From assembly GCF_000150955.2 (NCBI RefSeq), contig NC_011678.1, positions 515,518-579,517 of the forward strand: 64,000 nt of DNA, written 5' to 3'. A program made the translations under genes and the position numbers. Positions 22,128 through 32,634 of this stretch are shown piece after piece. A model generated the notes under the pieces. It was not told the DNA's origin, did no database searches, and was given only the letters and a program-made list of their open reading frames with translations. Numbering within the stretch: position 1 is the stretch's first letter; each line of letters opens with the position of its first letter. Source of the DNA: Phaeodactylum tricornutum CCAP 1055/1 (taxonomy: Eukaryota > Bacillariophyta > Bacillariophyceae > Surirellales > Neidiaceae).

Positions 22128-23411
22128 ATGAAATACGAGGGGAGGCGCCATGCGGACGACCGTGTGCATCGTCGTTGTGTAGACCCGAGTCTCCCGGGTG
22201 TGGCCGGAAAGCGTCCTCGCTCACCCGCTCACGGTACGAACTCGCACACCCACACGGGAACGGCCATAGGGAACAATTGGCGGTGGGAGATTCTGTTAGT
22301 GGCGGTGCTGCTGCTGCTGATATTTCTACTGGTAGTCGTAGCAATCCTCGTCCCCACGGGCCGGACTTGGTTCGTCACACCCTCCACACGCATCCTGCCA
22401 CACATTATTCCACCTCTACACGTACAACAGGCTTCTTCAATACCACTCCAATCCACACACGTTACGAATGTAACCTTGCGCGACTTTCTCCTCGACTCGC
22501 GAGGATTCCATCTCGCCATGGCCCCGGCATTCTTCGGCTTTTACGGCTATTTCGGTGTCTTGGACGCCTGGCGCGACGTCCTGGGACCTTCCGTGTTGAC
22601 CTCCGCCGTCATTCGCAGCGTTGCCGGCGCGTCGGCAGGGGCCATGGCTGCGGTTCTCTTGGCCGCCGGAATCCCGCCCCGTCAGGCGGCGCGATACTGC
22701 GACGGATTGACTATCTCACAAATTGGAGACTTTCCCGGACTCGGTGCCGTTTTTCGCGGACGCCGCGTGGAACGACTCATGAGGGATTTTCTCGTTAGTC
22801 AACGACCAACGTTGTCTCGACCGGCACTCGGGTATTCCTGGAACTCATCGGGGCCGTTGCTGGAGGACGCTGAAATTCCCGTAGCCGTCTCGGCCTTTGA
22901 TTTGGCAACCATGCGGGGCGTACTTTTGACCAAGGGCAGTATGGCGCGAGCGGCACGGGCTTCGGCTACCTTCCCTCTACTATTCCAACCCATTGCATGG
23001 ACCCACGACGAAACCGACTACATGCTGATTGATGGAGGCATTGCGGATACGGCGGGGACGGCAGGGTTGTCGGCCCACTGGAACACGTCGGTGACACGTC
23101 GCGTTGTAAATTTGCAAGTTGGCAGCTTTTGGGGGGCACCACCGGGACCGGCCAGCTTGCCAGTGGCTGTGGACAGTCCCACGGATATGGGTGGCGACCA
23201 TCGGCACCAGCCCCCACCCACGGTCGTTTCCATTTCGATTCAGAATCTGCCGCATTGTGGTCCGTGGGCACTCTCGAATGGTCCCATTGCCGTCGAAGCC
23301 GCTTACCAAGCCATGCGCGCGTCTCTGGATGTACCGCTTTACAGGGGAACAGAGCCAAATCATTACGAACTGCACATTGATACGTCATATTTCTGGAAAA
23401 AGGCAAATTAA
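22128..23411 (+). CDS. Patatin-like phospholipase, membrane-anchored
   Basis: Single exon, 427 aa from ATG 22128. The frame is open further upstream to 21816, but that part is low-quality and lacks conservation. After a basic, His-rich N-terminus there is a strong membrane span (about residues 55-78, Leu/Val-rich: ILLVAVLLLLIFLLVVVAIL), predicting a single-pass anchored enzyme. The catalytic serine lies in GASAG (near residue 168, GXSXG) and the partner aspartate in DGGIAD (near 303), the patatin Ser-Asp dyad. The oxyanion loop, normally a GGGxxG-like segment, reads MAPAFFGFYGYFG here, so two expected glycines are replaced. The product probably hydrolyses acyl esters of membrane lipids in the secretory system or another compartment. 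Catalysis is likely but the loop is atypical. Confidence 0.85.
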   Translation: MKYEGRRHADDRVHRRCVDPSLPGVAGKRPRSPAHGTNSHTHTGTAIGNNWRWEILLVAVLLLLIFLLVVVAILVPTGRTWFVTPSTRILPHIIPPLHVQQASSIPLQSTHVTNVTLRDFLLDSRGFHLAMAPAFFGFYGYFGVLDAWRDVLGPSVLTSAVIRSVAGASAGAMAAVLLAAGIPPRQAARYCDGLTISQIGDFPGLGAVFRGRRVERLMRDFLVSQRPTLSRPALGYSWNSSGPLLEDAEIPVAVSAFDLATMRGVLLTKGSMARAARASATFPLLFQPIAWTHDETDYMLIDGGIADTAGTAGLSAHWNTSVTRRVVNLQVGSFWGAPPGPASLPVAVDSPTDMGGDHRHQPPPTVVSISIQNLPHCGPWALSNGPIAVEAAYQAMRASLDVPLYRGTEPNHYELHIDTSYFWKKAN

Positions 23412-24281
23412 CAGATTTTGTTTGCTAGCTAGCTAGTACAGAATATTTCGGTGACTATTGTACATACATTGATACCTGCATTTATCAACTTAGAGTTAGG
23501 GGGTTTCGCAACAATGCTAGCAACTCTCAAGAGTTTGTGTGGGTCAATGGATCTGCGTCTTGGTTCCACATTCGGATCCGGCTTACCGTTCGCTCCTTTT
23601 GGAGAGTGCGACGGCAAGTTGAAGATACGTCAGTGAACATCCTCTCGATGATTGGTCCGCCAGGTCACGAGTTCTATCCCACTTCCACCCCTTGCGCCCG
23701 AAGTGTCGACGGACAATTTCCACAGAACAAATCCCATCATCGGATTTCCAAAGTGCTTTTCGAGTCCAGCAAGCAAACAAGTCCTCGCAAGCTCTCCACT
23801 ACAGCCAAGGATTATCTGCATTGGTAAGCTAAGGTAAACAAGACAAAATGGAAATTAGATTTCGATTCGAGCGCCGCGGAAAGCGCCTTTTTGGTGTGCG
23901 TTCGTTTTAAATCGCGGTGGTGTCAACCGTTTTCGGAATCGTGACATCCTTCAGATGGTAGACCATTCAGATACACTGACAAAATCTAATACTGTTCTTT
24001 TTGTCGTTGCGATATTTTCTAGGTTTTCGATTATTCCGGACCGAACTCTCTGCGTGCCCTCCCCGCCCGAACTCGGCCTTGAAATTCTCTTTTCCATACC
24101 AGTCACTCGCAAGGGCTAGACAGACGTGGGCTCAACCTTCTTTCGCTCTTGATTACAGTCACTACACTTACTCGTAGATTCCACGCATTCGTTCCATTCT
24201 CCGATAAAGCCTGCTACATCGTGTGCAGACGAAACCACAACATTCCATGCGCGTCTTCAGCTTTTCATTGGATTCCTCATC
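23412..24281. other. Intergenic region
   Basis: 870 bp without a supported gene. Short frames on both strands (60-127 codons) show no family similarity. Upstream region of the ATG1-like kinase. Confidence 0.5.
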
Positions 24282-27218
24282 ATGAGCGGCCCTTCCTCTG
24301 GCTCCTTTCTGCAAGTTTCGTCCAATAGCGAGCATCAGAAGGTCAAAGTCGTCGCTGGTTACGCGTTGCAACAGAAGCTGGGCTCCGGCTCCTTCGCTAC
24401 CGTTTATAAGGGTGTGCGCTTGTCGCAGACTCCCACAAATGTCGCTGAAACGGTCGCCATTAAAGCCATTACGAGGACTTCCGAAAAACTGACCAAAAAG
24501 GTGCTGCAAAACTTGGAAATTGAAATCTCCATCCTGCGAACCTACCGGCACCCCAACATTGTGTGCTTACACGATGTGCAAAAGACTGCGCGGCATTTTT
24601 ATCTCATTTTGGAGTACTGCGCTGGTGGCGACCTGCAGGGCTTGATACGTCGCCGAAAAACGGGGCGTCTTTCCGAGGGACTTACCCGGCGCTTGATGCG
24701 CGATTTGTCCGCCGGCCTCAAATTTCTCTGGGGACAGGAACTCATCCATAGGGATATTAAGCCGCAGAATTTATTGCTGACCAGCGGCTTACCTTTGGAT
24801 GAAAGTGACGACTGGGAAAAAACGGATGAACTAGAAGAACAGCGGCGTCGAGCGAATTTTCCGTCTCAAGAGTTTGGCTTGAAGATTGCGGATTTTGGCT
24901 TTGCTCGACATCTCCAGACCACGTCGCTGGCAGAGACCCTGTGTGGGTCGCCCCTTTACATGGCGCCCGAAATCCTGCAACATCACCGGTACGTTAAGTA
25001 GCTTGGATCGTCTGGTTGTTTCTTGTACATTGGTTTGTTCGTAGACTGACCGCCGCCTACCGACAATCCATTATCGTTGTTTAGGTACGATGCGAAGGCC
25101 GATCTCTGGAGTGTCGGTACGGTTCTTTTTGAAATGATTTGCGGACGTCCACCATTCAATGGCGAGAATCACATTGATCTGTTGCGCAACATTCAGCGTA
25201 AAGCGGTCCGTCTTCCACCAGACGTGCGGGTGAGCAAGGAATGTGTCAACTTGTTGCGACTCCTTCTAAATCGAAACCCGCTCAGTCGCGCTGGGTTTAA
25301 AGAGTTTTTTGAAGCTTGTGATGCTTTTGTCGCTCTGGGCTGTAACGGGATTGCCCGAGATGATAAGGGTAGCTGTGAACGGCCTTCGACGAATTTGGGC
25401 ACAATTCCAGAAAACGAAGGAACCACATCCCCAACTGAATACGACGGCCAGCTTTCCGACAAGCCGTCCTCGTATCATCAACAGTCGCAAGAGTACCAGC
25501 AGCAAAAGCAATCTCAGGAGAATGCAAGAGAAATTGCAAACGCCGCACCGTACAGCCCTGCACCTTCCGCCGGTAGAGATGTGGGTTCGGCAGCCGTTTC
25601 CACGTTGACCACGCAAAATGCACGAACACAACATGGATTGACTCCTTTGATACCTAGTCCACCCTCATCCAGCCAAGTCCCAGTTCTTAACTTGAGTGGT
25701 GCTCCGCTACCTCCCTCCTTGGACAGTCGAGGCTTCGCGAGTCCTCCAGTTCGTACGGCTCTTCAGCATCACAAAATAGAGCACAATTCAGCCGAACAAG
25801 CACGACGCAGCGACGGTACCTCCAGTGCTGAAAATAGTTTTGTTATGGTTGAGCATGGTTCATCACTTCATAAATCACCGACTGCGTCGACTATCAGTGG
25901 TTATCCCTCTGCCTACGAGGTTCCACCGCATGGCTATTTCGTACCAAAGGGATCAGTATCGGCAACGCGAGGTGACTACATGCTCGTCAAACAACCAAAG
26001 GGCATGTTGAGTACTAGTCCAGGAACCGGAGGAGCATTGATGGGGATGCTTAGTGGCCGTGCTCGTATATTATATGAGGGAAATTCATCCGGGAAGCACT
26101 ACGATGCTCAGATCTCGATGGCAAGTAAAATGCTTGCAGCATCTGAAGATGTTGGTCGCCGGGCCATTAGCGTCGCTCATCTTGGGGACAACCGCGCGTA
26201 TCTAGCTATGCGAATGGTTTTAATGAATGAGCATAATTCCTCGTTGCTACTCTCAGCAGGACAAATGGAGGGTATTGTGGAAGAGACAGTCGACCATGAT
26301 GGCGGGACGGTAACGGATGATTCGAGCTCGACCGAGATCACTGCCTCTATTCGACGTCGTCGATCGTCATCGGCGACCGATAAATCGATGCCGGACGTGA
26401 AGGAAGATGAATTGGACGAAATGCCATTTGTTTTTAATGCAGAATCACCTCCTCTTTTTGAGACCGGTATGCCCTCTCGTACGAGTTCAACGTTTGGGAC
26501 GGGGGTGAGTATAACCAGTCCTCGGCATCCTTCGAAAGCGACTCCAGCCGTCATTCGTGCCCACTTTGAAGAAGCACTGTCCTGTTATTTGAAGGGTCTT
26601 AAACTATTGAAAGGCTCGGTTGGCGCTGCGCAACGCGTGGCCATGGAACTGGAGTCTGTGTCTCTCCAACGACTCAAGCCGGATCAGCTGACACACGTTC
26701 AAAACATGAAGAAGCGATGCGAAGTTACTGCCACCTGGCTGGGCGGACAATTTAGTGGCGTGCTGGAACGTGCCGATGCTGCCACTACAGAAATTCGAAA
26801 ACTTCCATCACCGCAGACGCTGTCGGAAAGGAACGATGTTCAGTCGGCTACAAGTGCGGAGGAATTAATTTACAATCATTCTTGCGCTTACGGCCGACAA
26901 GGGGCGGTCAAACAGTTGTTGGGACAGAACGAAGCTGCCCGTTCCTCCTACCGATCGGCAGGACTTCTCGCCGAAACTTTGTTGATGGAAACTAACCTCG
27001 GGGTTGAGGACCGGGCTGTATTGGAGGAATACGTGGACGGATTCGCTGATCGCATTACCGAGTTAGATGATGCTCTGTTACAACAAAGTCGTATGGCGGT
27101 GAGTAGTGCTATTAGTATGACAGCGACTGGCTCTAGACGGGGCTCAGGAGTCGTGAGCCTCGTCACCAATCCATCCTCTGCCATGCCTAATTTCACCCTC
27201 GGTGCAAATCCGTTGTGA
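24282..27218 (+). CDS. ATG1: ATG1/ULK-type autophagy-initiating Ser/Thr kinase
   Basis: Exons 24282-24988 and 25085-27218 (intron gtacgt...tttag splits an Arg codon, CG/G) give 946 aa. The kinase domain is N-terminal: LGSGSFATVYKG (about 33-44), VAIKAI, HRDIKPQN (about 155), DFGFA (about 203), CGSPLYMAPE. An insertion of about 30 charged residues lies between the catalytic loop and DFG. The long middle is disordered and Ser/Gln-rich. The last 230 residues (FEEALSCYLKGLKLLKG onward, then YNHSCAYGRQGAVKQLLGQN) match the tandem MIT region that in Atg1 binds Atg13. The kinase plus C-terminal MIT layout separates it from ordinary CAMK/NEK kinases. FVMV near residue 488, after acidic/Ser residues, could be an Atg8-interacting motif, which is weak. 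It should act at the phagophore assembly site. Confidence 0.88.
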
Positions 27219-27317
27219 GAAAGGCGTTTATCTGCGTTGAGTGATTCACCAAATTGACAAACATAAATTTCTTTTTTAATGTGACGAACAAGAAAAGCTA
27301 CAGAGGATTCTCTGTTT

Positions 27318-27323
27318 AGCCTC
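27318..27323. repeat. Target-site duplication, left copy (agcctc)
   Basis: The same six bases stand directly outside both LTRs (27318-27323 and 32367-32372), as expected for integrase-mediated insertion. Confidence 0.8.
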
Positions 27324-27487
27324 TGTTGAAATCTTGACCCTCTCTCTGTATATTCCACGTAGAATAATGTGTATCTTGAACTTCATGATCTTGAATAGTT
27401 TCTCTCTCCACGTCAGTCAGACGTGCGTCTCTAACGTATGCTCTCAGTCCGAAGTACGGACACATGACTGACCGTCATATCACGACA
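27324..27487 (-). repeat. LTR of the copia element (3' LTR in element orientation)
   Basis: In element orientation it starts TGTCGTGA and ends TTTCAACA (TG...CA). A purine-rich tract (GGAGGGAGGA) abuts it on the internal side, as a polypurine tract should. It matches the other LTR almost perfectly where they align but is shorter. Confidence 0.85.
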
Positions 27488-30400
27488 TCCTCCCTCCGGG
27501 CTTCGGACTTGGATTTCCTTCATCAAATCGTTCCAATTTTCTCGAACGTACATTGTACCATTCCTAATATTGCCTGCATGCTTCTGATGCAAATTCTCGG
27601 TCGTATTCTTCGTACCAATATCCGCCTCATTGTTCTCCGATCGTGTATATGTAATATCAATCTCGCCTTTGTCATAATGTTCGCGAATAAAATGATAACG
27701 CACATCAATGTGCTTCGTCCTCTGACCTACTTGCTGGTTCTTCACCAAAAATATTGCTCCGGTGTTATCCTCCAATATGACTCCTGGATATTCGCATTCT
27801 CCGAGTTCCTTTAATAACATCTGCATAAAAAGTAATTCTTGTGTAGCCAGCGCGACTGCAACATACTCTGCTTCGCAACTGCTTAACGTTACCGATGTTT
27901 GCGTTTTTGACATCCAATTTGTCAATGTTCCACCAACTGTAAAAATGCTCCTGAAACACTTCGACGGTCATCTTTGTTTGTTGCGTAATTACTGTCAACA
28001 TTAGCAACAGCTCGCATCTCTCGCGGTTTTCGATATGTTAATTTCACATCGTTCTCGTTTTTCTTCAAATATCCCACAGCTCTTTCCAACTCTTTCCAAT
28101 GTTCCAATCCTGGATTCGAAAAATGTTTTGTTAATTCTCGTGCCGTATTCGATCCTTCTGGAAATATCTTCGTAACCAAATACATGTATTTTCCGACAAT
28201 AGATCGATATTTTTCTGCATCCACTGTTTCTGCCGTATTTTTCAATAATGAAATTCCAGGTGTACCAGGTGTACTGTACTCCTTTGCTTTTCTTCCCATA
28301 TGTTTCTCGAAACTTTCGATAATTTCCTTGACTAGTTTCGGCATACTTCCAATCAAAAATCTTTCTCCCAAATTGGTTTCTTTCCATTCATACCAAACTC
28401 CGAGATGTTTCTTCAGCTTTCCGAGATCGGAATAATTAAACCTTTTCTTCACACCAACTTTGAACCATTCAATTTCTCGTTTCGGTCCAAATAAAATTGT
28501 ATCATCCACATGCGTCATCGCAATCAAACATATTTTATTGTTCTTTTCAAATAGAAAACACACGGGTCCACTTCACTTGACTCCATACCCATTGGGTTCC
28601 CTGTAAGATGTTTCTTGTATTCAATATAGAAACGTCTCGCCGCATCCACATTCCCATACATAGACTTCGTTAATTGGATGCAAGCTCTTTCTGAATCATC
28701 TTCTGTAATAAACCCTAATTCAAACATCCCTTCTGGCCATTCAATATATGTGTCTTGTTCCAATTGACCTTCCAGAAAAGCTGCCTCAATATCAATAACT
28801 TCGATAACCCAATCATCATTCGCGAGTGTTTTTGCTATTCCAATTCGCACCGATGTATCATTCGCAACCGGTGAAAATGACTCCGAATAATCAACTCCAG
28901 GTATCTGCATAAACCCTTTTGTCACAATTCTGCTTTTATAACGTGTTGTCCCGTCTTGCTCATCTTTCTTCTTAAATACCCATTTTGTAGGTAAAATTGT
29001 CTTTCCAGACTTCCTTGCTTGGGAACGCGGTACTTTCTTCCAGCTTCCTCGCTTGATAAAATTCATAATTTCATTCACAGCCGAAGGTAACCACTTTTCC
29101 TTTTCTGGTCCAACCAGTGCTTCACTCAAAAGTTCTTTCGGTTCACCATGATCACTGCTCAACTCCGTATTGAACACAAAATGAACTTGTTTCGTTTTTC
29201 CGGATTGTTCCTCGTCAATTGCCGTTGGTTTTTCCATCGCTTCTTTTGCCATCGGATTCCAACTGACATTCAGTTTTCTCATTTCTCGTTCTAGACGACT
29301 CGCTATTTTTGCCGCTTTTTCTTCGTTGGTCTCTTGCGCAACCGGAACTGCTGCATCCCCAACATTCCTCCCTGCTGCAGTATCGGGTGCCGCTTCTTCA
29401 GGTAGGTTTATATGCGGGATTTCTAGCATCCTTGGTTGACTCACACACTCTTTGTCATCAATTCCGACAGGTTCTTTCAACGTTTCCGGTTCTTTTACAA
29501 AAATACTGAGACTTCGTTTCGGATCGGGTCGCTTCCAATCCGACCACACCACATCTCTTGATTCAATGATACTTTTGTTTTGCGGATTGTACAACCGATA
29601 GGTGTCTGCCAAATGATTCTTTGCGTAGCCCACCATAACAACTCGCAAACTCTTCTCTTTCCATTTTCCTTTAAATTTTCGTCGTATCGTTGCATATCCA
29701 ATTCTTCCAAATTCCACTAAGCGATCCATAAGTTTTGTCGGCTCATTTGTAAATAATTCGTCCGGTGACTTGTCCGACATTGTATTCAATGTAATATTTT
29801 CCAAATCATTTGCCATATTTAGAGCCTCTGCCCATAATAGTGCACGCGCTTCCAACGTTAAATCTGCCGCCATCATCCTTGCATTAGCTCTCTGCTGTAG
29901 CAGTGCTATGCGTCTCTCCACTACACCATTCTGCTGAGGTGTGTCCGGGGCAGTCAATTCCAAAGTTATCCCTTTCTGATCACATAACTTCTCCAAAGGA
30001 TTTCTGTTTTCTCCAGCGTTATCAGCTCGTATATACTTTGTTTTCTTTTTCATTCCTTCCATTTTTGAAAGCACATTTTCTTCCAACCAATGAGACAAAT
30101 CACTTCGTTTCTTAACAAACCCAATAAATCCTTTTCGCGTTGCATCATCAACCACTTGAATTTGATATCTGCTTCCTAAGATTGTAGCCGTGAAAGGACC
30201 TGACATATCCACAAATAAGCGTTCTCCCGGGTTCTCAGCTTTGATGTTTGTCGTTTTCGAAACCGATTTCTGTTTTGCTTTTGCTAGACAGCAGCCCTCA
30301 CAGCTTTCCATTTCACCAGTGATTTTAATCGAGTGATGTTTCAATGTCTTCTTCAATAAGAATTCTCCTTTATGTCCCAACTTGTCATGCGCTTCATTAA

Positions 30401-30944
30401 TATCCATTGATAAAATTTTCACCTGTTTCTGTCCTTTGGTATTGCCCATATCGTCTATTTCTGTAGTGACATCTTTCCAATTTGTTTCACTCATTCCTGT
30501 GTTTTGTCCTCCCCGCTCCGCTTCCGCATTATTGATGTTTTCTGGTTTGACACGTTTTGCCTCTAGATAATACATACCATCCGAGTAACGTGGACACTTA
30601 ATTCTTTTCTTCTGTCCATTCTGCACGCGTTCAAGAAACAGAGCTTCTTTCGTAAATTCCGGATTCCATCCGTCATCAATTAGACGACTCAAACTCAAAA
30701 GATTTTTCGTCATGTTCGGAACATGATTGATTTCTGTTGCTTCAAAAATTGTCTTCGTTTCTGAGTCCTGAAAACTTATTGTCCCAGACTTTTCTATCTT
30801 GCAATTCACACCATTGCCAACGACGACGTTCTTCATCATAGGACTTTTGATGTTATACATTCCTTCAGCGTTTCTGAAAGTATGTCCTGATGCTCCACTG
30901 TCCACCAATGAGATTTCATCGTTGTTCGTAACATTCGGACGCAC
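27431..30944 (-). pseudogene. pol region of the copia element (protease, integrase, RT, RNase H)
   Basis: Recognisable parts in order are an aspartic protease motif (DSGASGH), an integrase core with the surrounding DMSGPF and DDATRKGF blocks, reverse transcriptase, and RNase H (SSCEAEYVA). Treated as a fossil coding region of the element; it does not look intact. Confidence 0.88.
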
Positions 30945-31117
30945 CGAAATACCTTAGTTTCGACTTCGTTCATTTCGGCAATTTTGCAGTACTCAGCTGC
31001 AATGCCTCTGAACTCCCATCTTAGTTCTTCATCGGGATCATCAACTTGTCCAACAAATAAGCTTGTTACTGGATCCTTGTCTGGACACTCGTATGACTTA
31101 TGTCCCTTCTTCTTGCA

Positions 31118-31999
31118 TCAAAAACACTTGATGTCCGACTTGTTTCTGCCTCCATTATTGGAGTTTCTATTGTCGTTTCTGTTTTCACCGTTCTCTTTCT
31201 GTTCATTCTTCCTTTTGAAACAGTCAATTTCCTTATGTCCTGGCTTTCCGCAATAATTGCATGTGCCTCTAAATCGTCCTCCGCTCTTTCCTTTCGGTTT
31301 TCCGTCTGAAACCGATAGAGCTTTCTCTTCTGTCACTGACGTTTTTGTCGACGTCTTGATTGTTCTTTTCCAATACTCCTTGAGAGCATCTTTAATGTCC
31401 TCGACTGATGTATTCTGAATGCCTTTCGTTTTCTGACTTGTTATGAACTCCGAGTACGAAACCGGCAACTTCGAGAAGATATGCGAAATCATTTCCACAT
31501 CATCCTTCTCATACTTATCCTGAATGGCTCCCATGCATCCATTGATAACTTCGAGTTCTTCGATAAAAATTGTCGGATCATCTTTATCCGACTCCATCTT
31601 GCATTCCTGAAACTCATCCTGCAGCTGAATATACGCATCAACCTCCTTCGGTTCGTATTTCTTCTTCAACATCTGCCAGGCTTTGAATGCCACATTGTCC
31701 TTCACTTTATCAACAATGTTAAATGCCCTGTCTTGGCATGCCCACACAAGGTAGCTCCACGCTGCGTCGTTCATCGACAGCGCCTTCCTTTCTTCGTCAC
31801 TCAATTTCTTTTCTTTCTTCTGAATTTCCTCAATATTCAGATCATGCGTCAACGCCTTCTCCCATTTCTTCCCTTTTCCGACAGCCAACGTTTTACGACT
31901 CCAGGCTCGCCATAATTTCTTGTCCTTTCCGGTGAATGGGAAAACACGGATGGACTCACCTTCCCACTTCGACTCTGCGTCGACAGTACTCATACTCAA
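31118..31999 (-). pseudogene. gag region of the copia element
   Basis: A capsid-like region of the UBN2/gag type with a CCHC zinc knuckle (CNYCGKPGHKEIDC) near its end. It is the first coding part of the element, just inside the 5' LTR. Confidence 0.88.
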
Positions 32000-32034
32000 A
32001 CAATGTCAAGATCAACGTTCCGTTTGATCAAACG

Positions 32035-32366
32035 TGTTGAAATCTCGACCCTCTCTCTGTATATTCCACGTAGAATAACAGTAATCTTCTCACAAGTTGA
32101 CTAAACCTAAATTAGTGAGCATTTGCTCTTATCCTCTAAAGTGATTTCGCACGATCAACTTCGACCAACTCATTCCTTCTTTCTTGCTGATTCGTTCCCA
32201 TGTTGAACATATCTTGCTTCTTCACGTTCAATACTGTTTTCCTAAATGTGTATCTTGAACTTCATGATCTTGAATAGTTTCTCTCTCCACGTCAGTCAGA
32301 CGTGCGTCTCTAACGTATGCTCTCAGTCCGAAGTACGGACACATGACTGACCGTCATATCACGACA
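32035..32366 (-). repeat. LTR of the copia element (5' LTR in element orientation)
   Basis: 332 bp, with the same TG...CA ends as the LTR at 27324-27487. The short palindrome CGTTTGATCAAACG lies immediately inside it, where a primer-binding site would be expected; I do not recognise the tRNA. Confidence 0.85.
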
Positions 32367-32372
32367 AGCCTC
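32367..32372. repeat. Target-site duplication, right copy (agcctc)
   Basis: Identical to 27318-27323; marks the outer end of the element. Confidence 0.8.
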
Positions 32373-32634
32373 GACTTACTTGGTCTTGACAGTCGACTTT
32401 CAGGGTCACAGTCACTCAAAAGACGTCGGTAACTTGTCACAGTAGGTTTAGGGTAGCGGTGGGAGAAACGAAAGAATGACTACTGTAACCCGTAATTGTA
32501 ACAATTGTGACAGCGAATTCGAATCGAGACGGGATCTGTTCCCAAACATCGTGTAAAATGAGACTTGTTCCGAATTGATCCTGAACGGCAAGAGATTGCC
32601 ATCGACTAAAAAAACGACCGAATGAGAGCAGGCA

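Larger units (their letters stand above)
27324..32366 (-). mobile_element. Ty1/copia (Pseudoviridae-like) LTR retrotransposon, diatom CoDi type
   Basis: A 5.04-kb element on the minus strand, bounded by two matching TG...CA LTRs and flanked by the 6-bp direct repeat agcctc. Coding order in element orientation is gag (zinc knuckle), protease, integrase, reverse transcriptase, RNase H. Integrase before reverse transcriptase identifies the copia class. The shared parts of the LTRs are nearly identical, so insertion looks recent. The coding region appears broken, with about three interruptions, and the LTRs differ in length, so this copy is probably non-autonomous. It sits between the ATG1-like gene, whose stop is 105 bp away, and the UNC-93-like gene, whose ATG is 268 bp away. 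Confidence 0.92.

Noticed and set aside
23630-23830. tRNA-like T-arm sequence
   Set aside because: GAGTTCTATCCC resembles a B box, but the flanking stem does not pair and no acceptor stem is found.
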